A DNA stretch of 64,000 nt from Tepidicaulis marinus. GTDB lineage: Bacteria; Pseudomonadota; Alphaproteobacteria; Parvibaculales; Parvibaculaceae. The stretch spans positions 62,001-126,000 of the forward strand of contig NZ_BBIO01000008.1 of assembly GCF_000739695.1 (NCBI RefSeq), in the 5' to 3' direction. Of the stretch, positions 27,869-38,477 are shown in pieces (the stretch's first letter is position 1; every line of letters starts with the position of its first letter). A program made the position numbers and the translations under genes. Below the pieces are notes generated by a model, which saw only the letters and a program-made list of their open reading frames with translations, was not told the DNA's origin and searched no databases.

Positions 27869-29701
27869 GTGACAGTGACCAGAGGCCCGGCCAAGCGGCG
27901 CAGCGGCGCCCTTTTCATCCAAGCTCTTCTGACAGGCACTCTTGCCTTTGCAGCGCCCGCAGCAGCCGAACCCGTCACCGCCCATGGTCTTTCGCTTTTC
28001 GGCTCGGTCAAATATGAAAAAGGCTTCGAGCGGTTCGATTATGTGAACCCCGAGGCGCCTAAAGGCGGCAAGCTGCGCTACGGGGCGATCGGCAGTTTCG
28101 ACACGCTCAACCCTTACATCGTCAAAGGCCGCCCGGCCGCCGGTATCCAGCTCATCTACGATACGCTGATGACGCTCTCACTGGACGAGCCGTCGAGCGA
28201 ATACGGGCTGATCGCGGAAAGCGTCACGTATCCGGAAGACTTTTCCTCCGTCACTTTCACTTTAAATGCGCGGGCAACCTTCCAGGACGGCACGCGCATC
28301 AAGCCGGAAGATGTGGTCTGGACCTTCGAAACGCTGAAAGCCAACCACCCCTTCTATAACGCTTACTACGCCGATGTGGTGAAGGCGGAAAAGCTCTCGC
28401 CGCTCGAGGTGAAATTCACCTTCGCCGTCTCCGGCAACCGGGAATTGCCGCAGATCGTCAGCCAGCTTCCGGTGCTGCCGAAGCATTACTGGGCGGAGCG
28501 GGAGTTCAACGCGACGACGCTGGAGCCGCCGCTCGGCTCCGGCCCTTACCGGGTCAAGGAAGTCAAAGCCGGTCAGTCCATCACCTATGAGCGGGTGGAG
28601 GATTATTGGGCCCAGGACCTTAACGTGAATATCGGCGCGCATAATTTCGGGGAAATGGAGTTCATCTATTTCGGCGATCCGACCATTGCGCTCGAAGCCT
28701 TTAAAGCCGGAAATGTGGATGTGCGCCTTGAAAACAGCGCCAAGAACTGGGCGACCGGCTATGACGTGCCGGCGGTGAAAGACGGGCGCATCGTGCGCGA
28801 CGAGCTTGAAACCGGCCAGGGCGAGGGTATGCAGGCTTTCGTCTTCAACCTGCGCCGGGAAAAATTTCAGGACCCGCGCGTGCGCAAAGCACTGAACTAT
28901 GCCTTCGATTTCGAATGGATGAACAAGAACATTTTCTACGGCCAGTACACGCGCACGGACAGCTATTTCGAAAATTCCGAACTCGCCGCCACGGGGCTGC
29001 CGGAAGGCCGGGAAAAGGAACTTTTGGAAGAACACCGCGAGAACCTGCCCGAAGCGCTTTTCACCCAGCCTTACGAGAACCCGGCAACGGACGGGTCCGG
29101 CAACAACCGGGACAATTTGCGCAAAGCGGTGATGCTGCTCCAAGAAGCGGGCTGGAACGTCAAAGACAATAAGCTAGTAAACGAGGAAACCGGCAAGCCG
29201 CTCGAAATCGAATTTCTGCTCGTCAGCCCGACCTTCGAGCGGGTGGTGCAGCCTTTCGCGCGTTCCCTGGAGCGACTCGGCATCGAAAGCAGCATCCGCC
29301 TTGTCGACACCGCGCAATATCAAAACCGCACTGACAATTATAATTTCGACGTGGTGGTGGGCAGTTTCCCGCAATCGCTTTCGCCCGGCAACGAGCAGCG
29401 CGATTTCTGGGGCTGCGAGGCAGGCAAGGCGCCGGGCGGGCGCAACCTGATGGGCATCTGCAATCCCGTCGTCGAAGCGCTGATCGATAAGGTTATCTTC
29501 GCCAAGGACCGCGCAGAGCTGGTGGCTGCCACGAAAGCGCTCGACCGGGTATTGCTTTGGAACCATTACGTCATTCCGCAATGGCACTCGCCGGTGACGC
29601 GGGTGGCGCGCTGGGCCTATATCAAACATCCCGACCCCACCCCTGAATATGCCATCGGCTTTCCGAATATCTGGTGGGACGCGCGGGCGGCCAGTGAATG
29701 A
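27869..29701 (+). CDS. yejA: Extracellular solute-binding protein, YejA-like (first copy)
   Basis: A 610-residue family 5 periplasmic binding protein with a signal peptide ending LAFAAPAAAEP. The mature start HGLSLFGSVKYEKGFERFDYV and YVNPEAPKGG are hallmarks of YejA-type proteins, and LEPPLGSGPYRVKEV plus RREKFQDPRVRKALNYAFDFEWMN follow. It binds oligopeptides, in E. coli including microcin C, for the YejBEF permease. GTG at 27869 is preferred over an upstream start because GGGAG precedes it and the signal peptide is then at the N-terminus. Its stop overlaps the next gene by ATGA. Confidence 0.92.
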   Translation: MTVTRGPAKRRSGALFIQALLTGTLAFAAPAAAEPVTAHGLSLFGSVKYEKGFERFDYVNPEAPKGGKLRYGAIGSFDTLNPYIVKGRPAAGIQLIYDTLMTLSLDEPSSEYGLIAESVTYPEDFSSVTFTLNARATFQDGTRIKPEDVVWTFETLKANHPFYNAYYADVVKAEKLSPLEVKFTFAVSGNRELPQIVSQLPVLPKHYWAEREFNATTLEPPLGSGPYRVKEVKAGQSITYERVEDYWAQDLNVNIGAHNFGEMEFIYFGDPTIALEAFKAGNVDVRLENSAKNWATGYDVPAVKDGRIVRDELETGQGEGMQAFVFNLRREKFQDPRVRKALNYAFDFEWMNKNIFYGQYTRTDSYFENSELAATGLPEGREKELLEEHRENLPEALFTQPYENPATDGSGNNRDNLRKAVMLLQEAGWNVKDNKLVNEETGKPLEIEFLLVSPTFERVVQPFARSLERLGIESSIRLVDTAQYQNRTDNYNFDVVVGSFPQSLSPGNEQRDFWGCEAGKAPGGRNLMGICNPVVEALIDKVIFAKDRAELVAATKALDRVLLWNHYVIPQWHSPVTRVARWAYIKHPDPTPEYAIGFPNIWWDARAASE

Positions 29702-31542
29702 CCGGGCGAATGAGAAAAACCTTTTTCCGCACCGCCGCGCTTAGCCTTTCCCTTGCCTTAAGCGCCGGGTTTTCGGGTACCCATGCAGGCGAAGCGCAGC
29801 ACGGGCTCTCGATTTTCGGGGACTTTGAGTATGAGAAAGGCTTTTCGCATTTCTCCTATGTCAATCCGGATGCGACCAAGGGCGGCACGCTTTCGCTGAT
29901 CGGCCCGACCGTTCGTTACAATCAGGGCTTCATGAGCTTCGATTCGCTCAACAGCTTCATCCTGCGCGGCACCGCGGCGCAAGGCATGGAGATGGTGTTC
30001 GATACGCTCATGGTGCGCAATTTCGACGAGCCCGATGCGCTTTACGGGCTCGTGGCCGAAAGCGCCGCGCTGTCGGAAGACGGCAACCGCCTCACCTTTC
30101 ATTTGCGCGGCGGGGCTTATTTTCATGACGGCTCGCCGCTGACGGCGGAAGATGCCGCCTTCACGCTGGCGCTTCTCAAGGACAAAGGCCATCCCCTGAT
30201 CGCGCAGAACATGCGCGAGGTGGCCGCCATCTCCGCGCCCGATGCCGCCACGCTGGTGATCGAATTTACCGGCAAGCAGACGCGGGACCTGCCGCTTTTC
30301 CTCGCGCAATTGCCGGTCTTCTCCAAAGCCTATTACACGGAGCACGAGTTCGACCGCACGACGCTGGAGCCGCCTTTGGGCTCCGGGCCTTACAAGGTCA
30401 AGAAGGCGGAGCCCGGCCGCGCCATCACCTATGAGCGGGTGAAGGATTATTGGGCGCGCGATCTGAATGTGAATAAAGGCCGGTGGAATTTCGGCGAAAT
30501 CCGTTTTGAATATTTCCGCGACCGCACGGCGCAGTTCGAAGCCTTTAAAGCCGGGCAATATCTTTTCCGCGAGGAGTTCACCTCCAAGGTCTGGGCGACG
30601 GAGTATAACTTCCCGGCCCTTAAAGAAGGCCGTGTCAAACAGCTCGTGCTGCCGGATGAAAGCCCGTCCGGCGCGCAAGGTTGGTTCATCAATACGCGGC
30701 GGGAAAAATTCGCCGATCCGCGCCTGCGCGAGGCGCTTTCCTATGCGTTCGATTTTGAATGGACGAACCGCAATCAGTTTTATGGGCTTTATAAGCGCAC
30801 GGAGAGTTTCTTCGAGAACTCGCCCATGAAAGCCGAAGGGGTGCCCAGCGAAGGCGAACTCGCGCTGCTTGCCCCTTACCGCGACAGGCTGCCGGAAGAA
30901 GTTTTCAGCGAACCGGTGAGCCCGCCCGTTTCAGACGGCTCGGGCCGGGACCGCACGCTTCTGCGCAAAGCCGCCGGGCTTCTGGAGGAAGCAGGCTGGC
31001 GCATTGAAGACGGCAAGCGCGTCAACGATGAGGGCGAGGTGCTCTCCATCGAGTTTCTGACCAACGAGCCCACATGGGAGCGGATCAACGCGCCTTACAT
31101 CCGCAATCTGCAATTTCTCGGCATCGATGCGAGACTGCGCGTCGTCGATTCGGCGCAATATCAGCGCCGGCTCGACACGTATGATTTCGATCTGACCACC
31201 ATGCGCTATTCCATGGCGCTGACGCCGGGCATCGAGATGCGCTCTTATTGGGGCTCTTCTTTTGCCGCGCAGCCCGGCAGCCGCAACCTGTCGGGTATTT
31301 CCGATCCGGTGATCGACGCGCTGATCGACAAGGTGATCGAAGCGGCGAGCCGGGAGGAACAGGAGACGGCGGCCCGCGCCCTCGACCGGGTTTTGCGCGC
31401 CGGGCACTACTGGGTGCCGCAATGGTATAAGGCGAGCCATCATCTGGCCTTCTGGGACCGCTTCGGCCGACCGGCAGAAAAACCGGCCTATCAGCTCGGC
31501 GCCATCGACACCTGGTGGTCCACGGACATAAAAGACGAATAG
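29698..31542 (+). CDS. Extracellular solute-binding protein, YejA-like (second copy)
   Basis: A 614-residue paralogue of the preceding gene, with a signal peptide ending SGTHAGEA. It shares HGLSIFGDFEYEKGF, YVNPDATKGG, TTLEPPLGSGPYKVKKA and FDFEWTNRNQFYGLYKRT with its neighbour, but many substrate-facing residues differ. It overlaps the first copy by ATGA (29698-29701), so both are translated together. The yejB permease gene follows after ~80 bases. Two binding proteins feeding one permease would widen the peptide range; that is inference. Confidence 0.92.
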   Translation: MTGRMRKTFFRTAALSLSLALSAGFSGTHAGEAQHGLSIFGDFEYEKGFSHFSYVNPDATKGGTLSLIGPTVRYNQGFMSFDSLNSFILRGTAAQGMEMVFDTLMVRNFDEPDALYGLVAESAALSEDGNRLTFHLRGGAYFHDGSPLTAEDAAFTLALLKDKGHPLIAQNMREVAAISAPDAATLVIEFTGKQTRDLPLFLAQLPVFSKAYYTEHEFDRTTLEPPLGSGPYKVKKAEPGRAITYERVKDYWARDLNVNKGRWNFGEIRFEYFRDRTAQFEAFKAGQYLFREEFTSKVWATEYNFPALKEGRVKQLVLPDESPSGAQGWFINTRREKFADPRLREALSYAFDFEWTNRNQFYGLYKRTESFFENSPMKAEGVPSEGELALLAPYRDRLPEEVFSEPVSPPVSDGSGRDRTLLRKAAGLLEEAGWRIEDGKRVNDEGEVLSIEFLTNEPTWERINAPYIRNLQFLGIDARLRVVDSAQYQRRLDTYDFDLTTMRYSMALTPGIEMRSYWGSSFAAQPGSRNLSGISDPVIDALIDKVIEAASREEQETAARALDRVLRAGHYWVPQWYKASHHLAFWDRFGRPAEKPAYQLGAIDTWWSTDIKDE

Positions 31543-31621
31543 ACGTATAAGCTCGAGGCCCTTGGGGAAGGGCGCGGCCTCCTATAGGCTCAGGCTAACA
31601 GCAGGGGAAAACGGACCGTCC

Positions 31622-32731
31622 ATGGCAGCCTATATTCTGCGGCGCTTGTTACTCATGATCCCGACCCTTCTCGGGATCATGCTTGTCAGTTTCATCGTGG
31701 TGCAATTCGCCCCCGGCGGGCCGGTGGAGCGCGTCATCGCGCAACTCACCGGCACGGAGGTTTCGGCCACTGCCCGGGTGGGCGGCGGCAGCGGCGATTT
31801 CGGCGCCAATCAAGGCACGTCCGGCGGCTCGGGCGGCGATGTGACGAGCAAATACCGCGGCGCGCAGGGCCTCGATCCGGAATTCATCAAGGAGCTGGAA
31901 AAGCAATTCGGTTTCGACAAGCCGGTGCATGAGCGCTTCGGCCTGATGATCTGGAATTACGCCCGCTTCGATTTCGGCGAAAGCTATTTCCGCGATGTCG
32001 CCGTGGTCGATCTGGTGCTGGAAAAAATGCCGGTCTCCATTTCTCTCGGGCTCTGGACGACGCTGATCACTTATCTCATCTCCATTCCGCTCGGCATTGC
32101 CAAAGCCGTGCGGGACGGCAGCCGCTTCGACGTCTGGACGAGCGGGGCGATTATCGTGGGCTATGCGGTACCCGGTTTTCTCTTCGCCGTCTTTCTCATC
32201 GTCGTTTTTGCCGGGGGAAACTATTTCCAGATTTTCCCACTGAGGGGCCTGACCTCGGAAAATTGGGCCGAGCTTCCCTGGTATGCGCAGATCCTCGATT
32301 ATTTCTGGCATATCGCCCTGCCCGTGCTTTCCATGGTGATCGGGGCTTTTGCGACGACCACGCTTTTGACGAAGAACTCCTTTCTCGATGAAATCAAAAA
32401 ACATTATGTCGTCACCGCCCGCGCCAAGGGGCTGAAAGAACGCCAAGTGCTTTACGGCCATGTCTTCCGTAATGCCATGCTGATCGTGGTGGCGGGCTTT
32501 CCCGGCGCTTTTGTCGGGGCGTTCTTCGCCGGCTCCATTCTCATCGAAACGATTTTCTCGCTCGACGGGCTAGGGCTTCTTTCCTTCGAGTCCATCGTCA
32601 ACCGGGATTATCCGGTGGTCTTTGCAACGCTTTATATCTTTTCGCTGATCGGCATGGTGGTGACGCTGATTTCCGATCTCACCTATACCTGGATCGATCC
32701 CCGGATCGATTTCGAAACGCGGGAGGTGTGA
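31622..32731 (+). CDS. yejB: Peptide ABC transporter permease YejB
   Basis: A 369-residue permease with the type I ABC importer fold. It starts AAYILRRLLLMIPTLLGIML, typical of DppB/YejB-like subunits, and has a Gly/Ser-rich insertion at about 45-75 before the conserved GLDPEFIKELEKQFGFDKP. The EAA loop is near TARAKGLKERQVLYGHVFRNA. The ATG at 31622 gives the conserved N-terminus; AGGGG lies 13 bases upstream, rather far. yejE follows immediately. Confidence 0.92.
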   Translation: MAAYILRRLLLMIPTLLGIMLVSFIVVQFAPGGPVERVIAQLTGTEVSATARVGGGSGDFGANQGTSGGSGGDVTSKYRGAQGLDPEFIKELEKQFGFDKPVHERFGLMIWNYARFDFGESYFRDVAVVDLVLEKMPVSISLGLWTTLITYLISIPLGIAKAVRDGSRFDVWTSGAIIVGYAVPGFLFAVFLIVVFAGGNYFQIFPLRGLTSENWAELPWYAQILDYFWHIALPVLSMVIGAFATTTLLTKNSFLDEIKKHYVVTARAKGLKERQVLYGHVFRNAMLIVVAGFPGAFVGAFFAGSILIETIFSLDGLGLLSFESIVNRDYPVVFATLYIFSLIGMVVTLISDLTYTWIDPRIDFETREV

Positions 32732-32733
32732 GA

Positions 32734-33798
32734 ATGCGCGTTCTTGAAACCCTTCTGCGCCGGCCCATCCGCGTCAGCCCGCTCAATCAGCGCCGCTGGG
32801 TCAATTTCAAAAACAACCGCCGGGGCTATTGGAGCCTCTGGATCTTCGCGGTGCTCTTCGTCTTTTCTATGTTCGCCGAGTTCATCGCCAACGACCGCCC
32901 GCTCCTCGTCATCCATAATGACGAATTCTACTTTCCGGTTTTTGTCGATTACCCGGAAACGGAGTTCGGCGGCTTTTTCGCCACCGCCGCAGATTACCGC
33001 GACCCTTATGTGCAGGAGCTGATCGAGAAGGAAGGGGATGGCACGATCATCTGGCCGCTCATTCCCTATTCCTATCAAACGATCAACCGTGATTTGCCGG
33101 TGCCCGCCCCCGCCCCGCCCAGCGCGGAAAACTGGCTCGGCACGGACGATCAGGGCCGCGATGTGGTGGCCCGGCTCATCTACGGCTTCCGCCTTTCGGT
33201 GATTTTCGGCCTGGTGCTGACGCTGCTTTCTTCCATCATCGGGGTGGCGGCCGGCGCCGTGCAGGGCTATTTCGGCGGCTGGACCGACCTTATCTTCCAG
33301 CGCGTCATCGAAATCTGGAACGCCGTGCCCGCGCTCTATCTGCTGATCATCATCGCGGCGATCATCGAGCCCAATTTTTGGATATTGCTCGGCATTCTTT
33401 TGCTCTTCAGCTGGGTGGCGCTGGTCGGTGTCGTGCGGGCGGAGTTCCTTCGCGCGCGCAACTTCGAATATGTGAAAGCGGCCCGCGCGCTCGGCGTTTC
33501 CAATATCGTCATTATGTTCAAACACCTGCTGCCCAATGCCATGGTCGCAACGCTGACTTTCCTGCCTTTCATTCTAAACTCGTCAATCACGACGCTCACC
33601 TCGCTCGACTTTTTAGGCTTCGGCCTGCCGCCCGGCTCGCCCTCCCTCGGCGAACTTTTGGCGCAAGGTAAAGCCAATCTGCAGGCGCCGTGGCTCGGCT
33701 TTGCCGGGTTCTTCTCCATCGCCATCATGCTCTCGCTCCTCATCTTCATCGGTGAGGCGGTGCGCGATGCCTTCGATCCCCGCAAGACGCTGACATAA
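32734..33798 (+). CDS. yejE: Peptide ABC transporter permease YejE
   Basis: A 354-residue permease of the DppC/YejE type. RRWVNFKNNRRGYWSLWIF leads into the first membrane segment. A long periplasmic insertion (~50-125) contains the YejE-type YPETEFGGFF and PYSYQTINRDLP stretches, then NWLGTDDQGRDVVARLIYG. The EAA loop is KAARALGVSNIVIMFKHLLPNA. ATG at 32734 is preferred over GTG at 32728 because GGAGG is seven bases before it. It follows yejB by two bases and precedes yejF by 11. Confidence 0.93.
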   Translation: MRVLETLLRRPIRVSPLNQRRWVNFKNNRRGYWSLWIFAVLFVFSMFAEFIANDRPLLVIHNDEFYFPVFVDYPETEFGGFFATAADYRDPYVQELIEKEGDGTIIWPLIPYSYQTINRDLPVPAPAPPSAENWLGTDDQGRDVVARLIYGFRLSVIFGLVLTLLSSIIGVAAGAVQGYFGGWTDLIFQRVIEIWNAVPALYLLIIIAAIIEPNFWILLGILLLFSWVALVGVVRAEFLRARNFEYVKAARALGVSNIVIMFKHLLPNAMVATLTFLPFILNSSITTLTSLDFLGFGLPPGSPSLGELLAQGKANLQAPWLGFAGFFSIAIMLSLLIFIGEAVRDAFDPRKTLT

Positions 33799-33809
33799 GG
33801 ACGAATGGC

Positions 33810-35435
<1,626 letters not shown>

Positions 35436-35469
35436 GCGGTTTTAGATACCGCCCGCCACATACCGCCCA

Positions 35470-36348
35470 TTAGATACCATTTGTGAGGCGCTTGACCGAG
35501 GTGATGGGCCCGTCGGTGCGCGAAATGCGCCCTGCTGCATCTTCCAGAGGCTCGCGCGTCACCGCCATGAAAGTGGCATTGGCGTGGAGCATCGTCTTTT
35601 CATCGCACATGATGCCGACATGGCCGCGCCAGAAGACAAGATCGCCGCGCCTCAGGCCCGTCAGGTCGTAAGGCTCGGCCAGCCGCTCGCCGAGCGCTGC
35701 TTCCTGCATATCCGTGTCGCGCAGGGAATGAATGCCCGCCCGCTCCAGCGCCATTTGCACAAGGCCCGAACAATCCAGCCCCATGCTGCCCCGCCCGCCC
35801 CATAGATAAGGCGTGCCGAGAAAGCTTTCGGCAATGGCGACATAATCATCGACATAGGCGCCGATGGGCGCGAGATGGGCGGAAAAGACGAAACCGCCGC
35901 CTTCGATCTCACTGAAACGGCCCGCTGCGCCCGCCACCTTGACCTTGGCGTTCATGGGCAAAGGCACAACGGGCTGGGTTTTCATATCCGGGCGCGGATA
36001 GATGAAGGTGCGCAGCGCCACCACCCGGTGCTCAGGCTCGGCGCGCTTGGGCAGAAGATGGGTCGCATCCACATAGCCCACATAATCATCGAAAGCGGAT
36101 TGGCCCCAGGCCCAGCCGTTCTTTTCCTCATAAACGCGGAAGGTTTCGCCGAAAAGAATTTGCGTATCCATTGCCCCATCCGGCGCGGGCTTGCGGCGCA
36201 AGGCGGCCGCGCCCGTGATCACCGAATGATCTTCACCTTCTTCGAAGCGCGCCGCCTCCACCTCGCCGCGCAGATGCGCCGCCGCCAAGTCCGGCCGGTA
36301 AGGGTTGAGACGCCGGTCTGGATTTTTCCTCTCATTGGACTGCGTCAC
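35470..36348 (-). CDS. NlpC/P60 family cell-wall hydrolase with bacterial SH3 domains
   Basis: A 292-residue C40 peptidase. About 30-155 forms two SH3-like repeats, used in relatives to bind peptidoglycan, and about 165-292 is the NlpC/P60 domain. Catalytic residues are Cys193 (LDCSGLVQ), His243 (GHVGIM) and a third polar residue near His255. It likely cleaves between D-Glu and a diamino acid in wall peptides; exact specificity is inferred. No signal peptide is visible, as in many proteins of this subgroup. Its start overlaps the MarR gene by ATGA, so synthesis is coupled. Confidence 0.88.
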   Translation of the reverse strand: MTQSNERKNPDRRLNPYRPDLAAAHLRGEVEAARFEEGEDHSVITGAAALRRKPAPDGAMDTQILFGETFRVYEEKNGWAWGQSAFDDYVGYVDATHLLPKRAEPEHRVVALRTFIYPRPDMKTQPVVPLPMNAKVKVAGAAGRFSEIEGGGFVFSAHLAPIGAYVDDYVAIAESFLGTPYLWGGRGSMGLDCSGLVQMALERAGIHSLRDTDMQEAALGERLAEPYDLTGLRRGDLVFWRGHVGIMCDEKTMLHANATFMAVTREPLEDAAGRISRTDGPITSVKRLTNGI

Positions 36349-36695
36349 GGCTGAATGACCTTTGCCTTCTCGATGATGGAATCGGCGAAATCGGTCAGAA
36401 ACACGGAGCCTTTCACCGTACGCTGAACGAGCACGTTACGCTTGTCCTGCTCGTCGCGCTTGCGCCTTAAAAGATCGAGCCGGCCCATCGTGTCGAGCGC
36501 GCGGGTGATGGCCGGTTTGGAGACGCCCAGCTTGGCGGCAAGGCCGCGCACCGTGTGCGGCGGCGGCTCGAGATAGACCGTCAGCAATATGGATATCTGG
36601 CGGGCCGACAGATCCGGGCCCTCATCCCGCACCATTTCGACCATTACATCATGCCAGAGCTTGAGCGCATGCAGCGGCTTGAGCTCCAGTGTCAT
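36345..36695 (-). CDS. MarR-family winged-helix regulator
   Basis: A 116-residue DNA-binding protein. The winged helix runs through LSARQISILLTVYL, VRGLAAKLGVSKPAITRALDTMGRLDLLRRKRDEQDKR, where the recognition helix is VSKPAITRALDTM. The wing carries D..DKRNV, the common MarR signature. At 116 residues it is shorter than most MarR proteins and lacks part of the long C-terminal dimer helix. ATG at 36695 follows a G-rich site; a TTG two codons earlier is possible. It lies between an M17 aminopeptidase and the NlpC/P60 gene, overlapping the latter by ATGA. Confidence 0.83.
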   Translation of the reverse strand: MTLELKPLHALKLWHDVMVEMVRDEGPDLSARQISILLTVYLEPPPHTVRGLAAKLGVSKPAITRALDTMGRLDLLRRKRDEQDKRNVLVQRTVKGSVFLTDFADSIIEKAKVIQP

Positions 36696-36813
36696 CGGCA
36701 AATCCCCCCGGCTGCCTTATCCGTTTCGGATGCGTTTCATCCTAGCGGGGCCGGGGATTAAAATAAAGCGCCTTGGTTCGGGCCGCCCGAAAGCGCCGGG
36801 AACCTGCGCCCTA

Positions 36814-38199
36814 TCAGCCGAAATGACGGGCGATATAGCGGTCGAGGGCGCGGATCGTCTGCGCCGCCCCGCCCAAGGGCCTGCCCGGTTTCGCTGCGGG
36901 GTTCCAGGCATAAATGTCGAAATGGACGTAGGTTTTCGCCTTTTCCACGAAACGGCTGAGGAAAAGCGCCGCCGTTACCGAGCCTGCAAAACCGTTTTCG
37001 GTAATGTGGTTCACATCCGCGATCTGCGAGTCGAGCCATTTGTCATAAGGCCCCCAAAGCGGCAGCCGCCACATTGGGTCCGCATGAGCCTTGGCAAGCG
37101 CCTGCAATTCACCGGCAAAGGCCTCGTCCTTCGTATAATAAGGCGGCAGGTCAGGGCCGAGCGCCACACGGGCCGCGCCCGTCAGCGTCGCCATATCGAT
37201 CAGAAGTTCCGGCGCTTCCCCGTCCGCTTCCGCCAGGGCATCGGCGAGAATAAGCCGGCCTTCGGCATCGGTATTGCCGATTTCCACGGTGAGACCCTTG
37301 CGGCTTTGCAAAACATCGCCGGGGCGGAAGGCATTGCCCGCCACCGCATTTTCAACGGCCGGCACGAGAATGCGCAGGCAGATATCGAGCCCGCGCTCCA
37401 TGATCATTTGCCCGAGGGCGAGGACATGGGCCGCCCCGCCCATATCCTTTTTCATGAGCCCCATGGAATTGCCGGGTTTGAGATTGAGCCCGCCGGTGTC
37501 GAAGCAAACACCCTTGCCGACCAGCGTCACCTTGCGTCCTTCAGGATTGCCCCAGCGGATGTCGATGAGGCGGGGCTCGGCGCCCGCCCCCGCCGCCCGG
37601 CCGACCGCATGGACCATGGGATAGTTCGCGCCCAGCAGCGCGTCACCGGTAATGACATCGATCTTCGCGCCATGGGCTTTGGCAAGCTGGCGGGCGGCTT
37701 CCTCAAGCTCGGCGGGGCCGAGATCGCCTGCCGGTGTGTTGACGAGATCGCGCACCAGAAAGACGGCGCCCGCATCACGCAACACGTCCGCCTTCTTCAC
37801 CCCTTCGGGCAGAACAAGACGCGGGAATTCTTTCACCTTGCCGGCGTAACGGGTGAAGCGGTAGGCGCCCAGCACCCATGAAAGCGCGGCAAGATAAGGA
37901 TCGGCGCCCGAGAACTCACAAATCCGGTAATCGCCGAGCGGCAGCGCCTGTGTCAGCGCGCCGAAGGCGAAAGGATCCCCGCCATCGCCCAGCCCCAAGA
38001 GCACACCCGCAATGCCCCCATCATCGGCGGGCAGCATGAGCACGCGCCCTTCCTCGGCTTCGAACCGCTGCGTCTCGGCCCAATGGGCCCGCGCGCCTGC
38101 ATGTTCGCCCTTCCAGGTCTCCAGGTCCGCTTTTTTCAGGGCCCAGACCGGAATGGCCTTGTTTTCGCTTTCGCTGATCAGTAAATCGCGCACAATCAT
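36814..38199 (-). CDS. M17 leucyl aminopeptidase family protein
   Basis: A 461-residue cytosolic metallo-aminopeptidase that releases N-terminal residues from peptides. The catalytic domain has VGKGVCFDTGGLNLKPG (~205), MKKDMGGAAHVLALGQ and the signature NTDAEGRLILADALAE (~285-300). The N-terminal ~160 residues form the smaller domain. ATG at 38199 is chosen because upstream codons show no family homology. It may help recycle peptides brought in by the Yej importer or from the wall, but this is contextual. It leads a minus-strand set with MarR and NlpC/P60, ~118 bases apart. Confidence 0.92.
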   Translation of the reverse strand: MIVRDLLISESENKAIPVWALKKADLETWKGEHAGARAHWAETQRFEAEEGRVLMLPADDGGIAGVLLGLGDGGDPFAFGALTQALPLGDYRICEFSGADPYLAALSWVLGAYRFTRYAGKVKEFPRLVLPEGVKKADVLRDAGAVFLVRDLVNTPAGDLGPAELEEAARQLAKAHGAKIDVITGDALLGANYPMVHAVGRAAGAGAEPRLIDIRWGNPEGRKVTLVGKGVCFDTGGLNLKPGNSMGLMKKDMGGAAHVLALGQMIMERGLDICLRILVPAVENAVAGNAFRPGDVLQSRKGLTVEIGNTDAEGRLILADALAEADGEAPELLIDMATLTGAARVALGPDLPPYYTKDEAFAGELQALAKAHADPMWRLPLWGPYDKWLDSQIADVNHITENGFAGSVTAALFLSRFVEKAKTYVHFDIYAWNPAAKPGRPLGGAAQTIRALDRYIARHFG

Positions 38200-38288
38200 C
38201 TCACACAGATAGAAGCCGTCATTGCCGCCAGACCTTATAGAGAGGCCGGTTTTTACGCAATGAGGGCGATGGAGCGGGAGTAAACCAC

Positions 38289-38465
38289 ATGTCCGAACTG
38301 CGCTACAGGCTCTTGACCGGCCCAGACGACAAAGCATTTTGCGAGAAAGTGAGCGAGGCGCTGGAAAACGGCTACCGGCTCTATGGCTCGCCGAGCCTTA
38401 CCTTCAACGGTGAACGTGTGATCGCGGCACAAGCGGTGATCAAGGACCCGGGCGATATCGCTTAA
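38289..38465 (+). CDS. DUF1737-type small protein
   Basis: A 58-residue protein starting SELRYRLLTGPDDKAFCEKV and ending AAQAVIKDPGDIA, with the middle segment LENGYRLYGSPSLTFNGERV. This matches the compact DUF1737 pattern, whose function is unknown. ATG at 38289 follows GGGAG. It is divergent from the aminopeptidase gene and ends 12 bases before the convergent TAXI gene. It is easily missed because it is short. Confidence 0.8.
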   Translation: MSELRYRLLTGPDDKAFCEKVSEALENGYRLYGSPSLTFNGERVIAAQAVIKDPGDIA

Positions 38466-38477
38466 AGGCGCGGCGGT

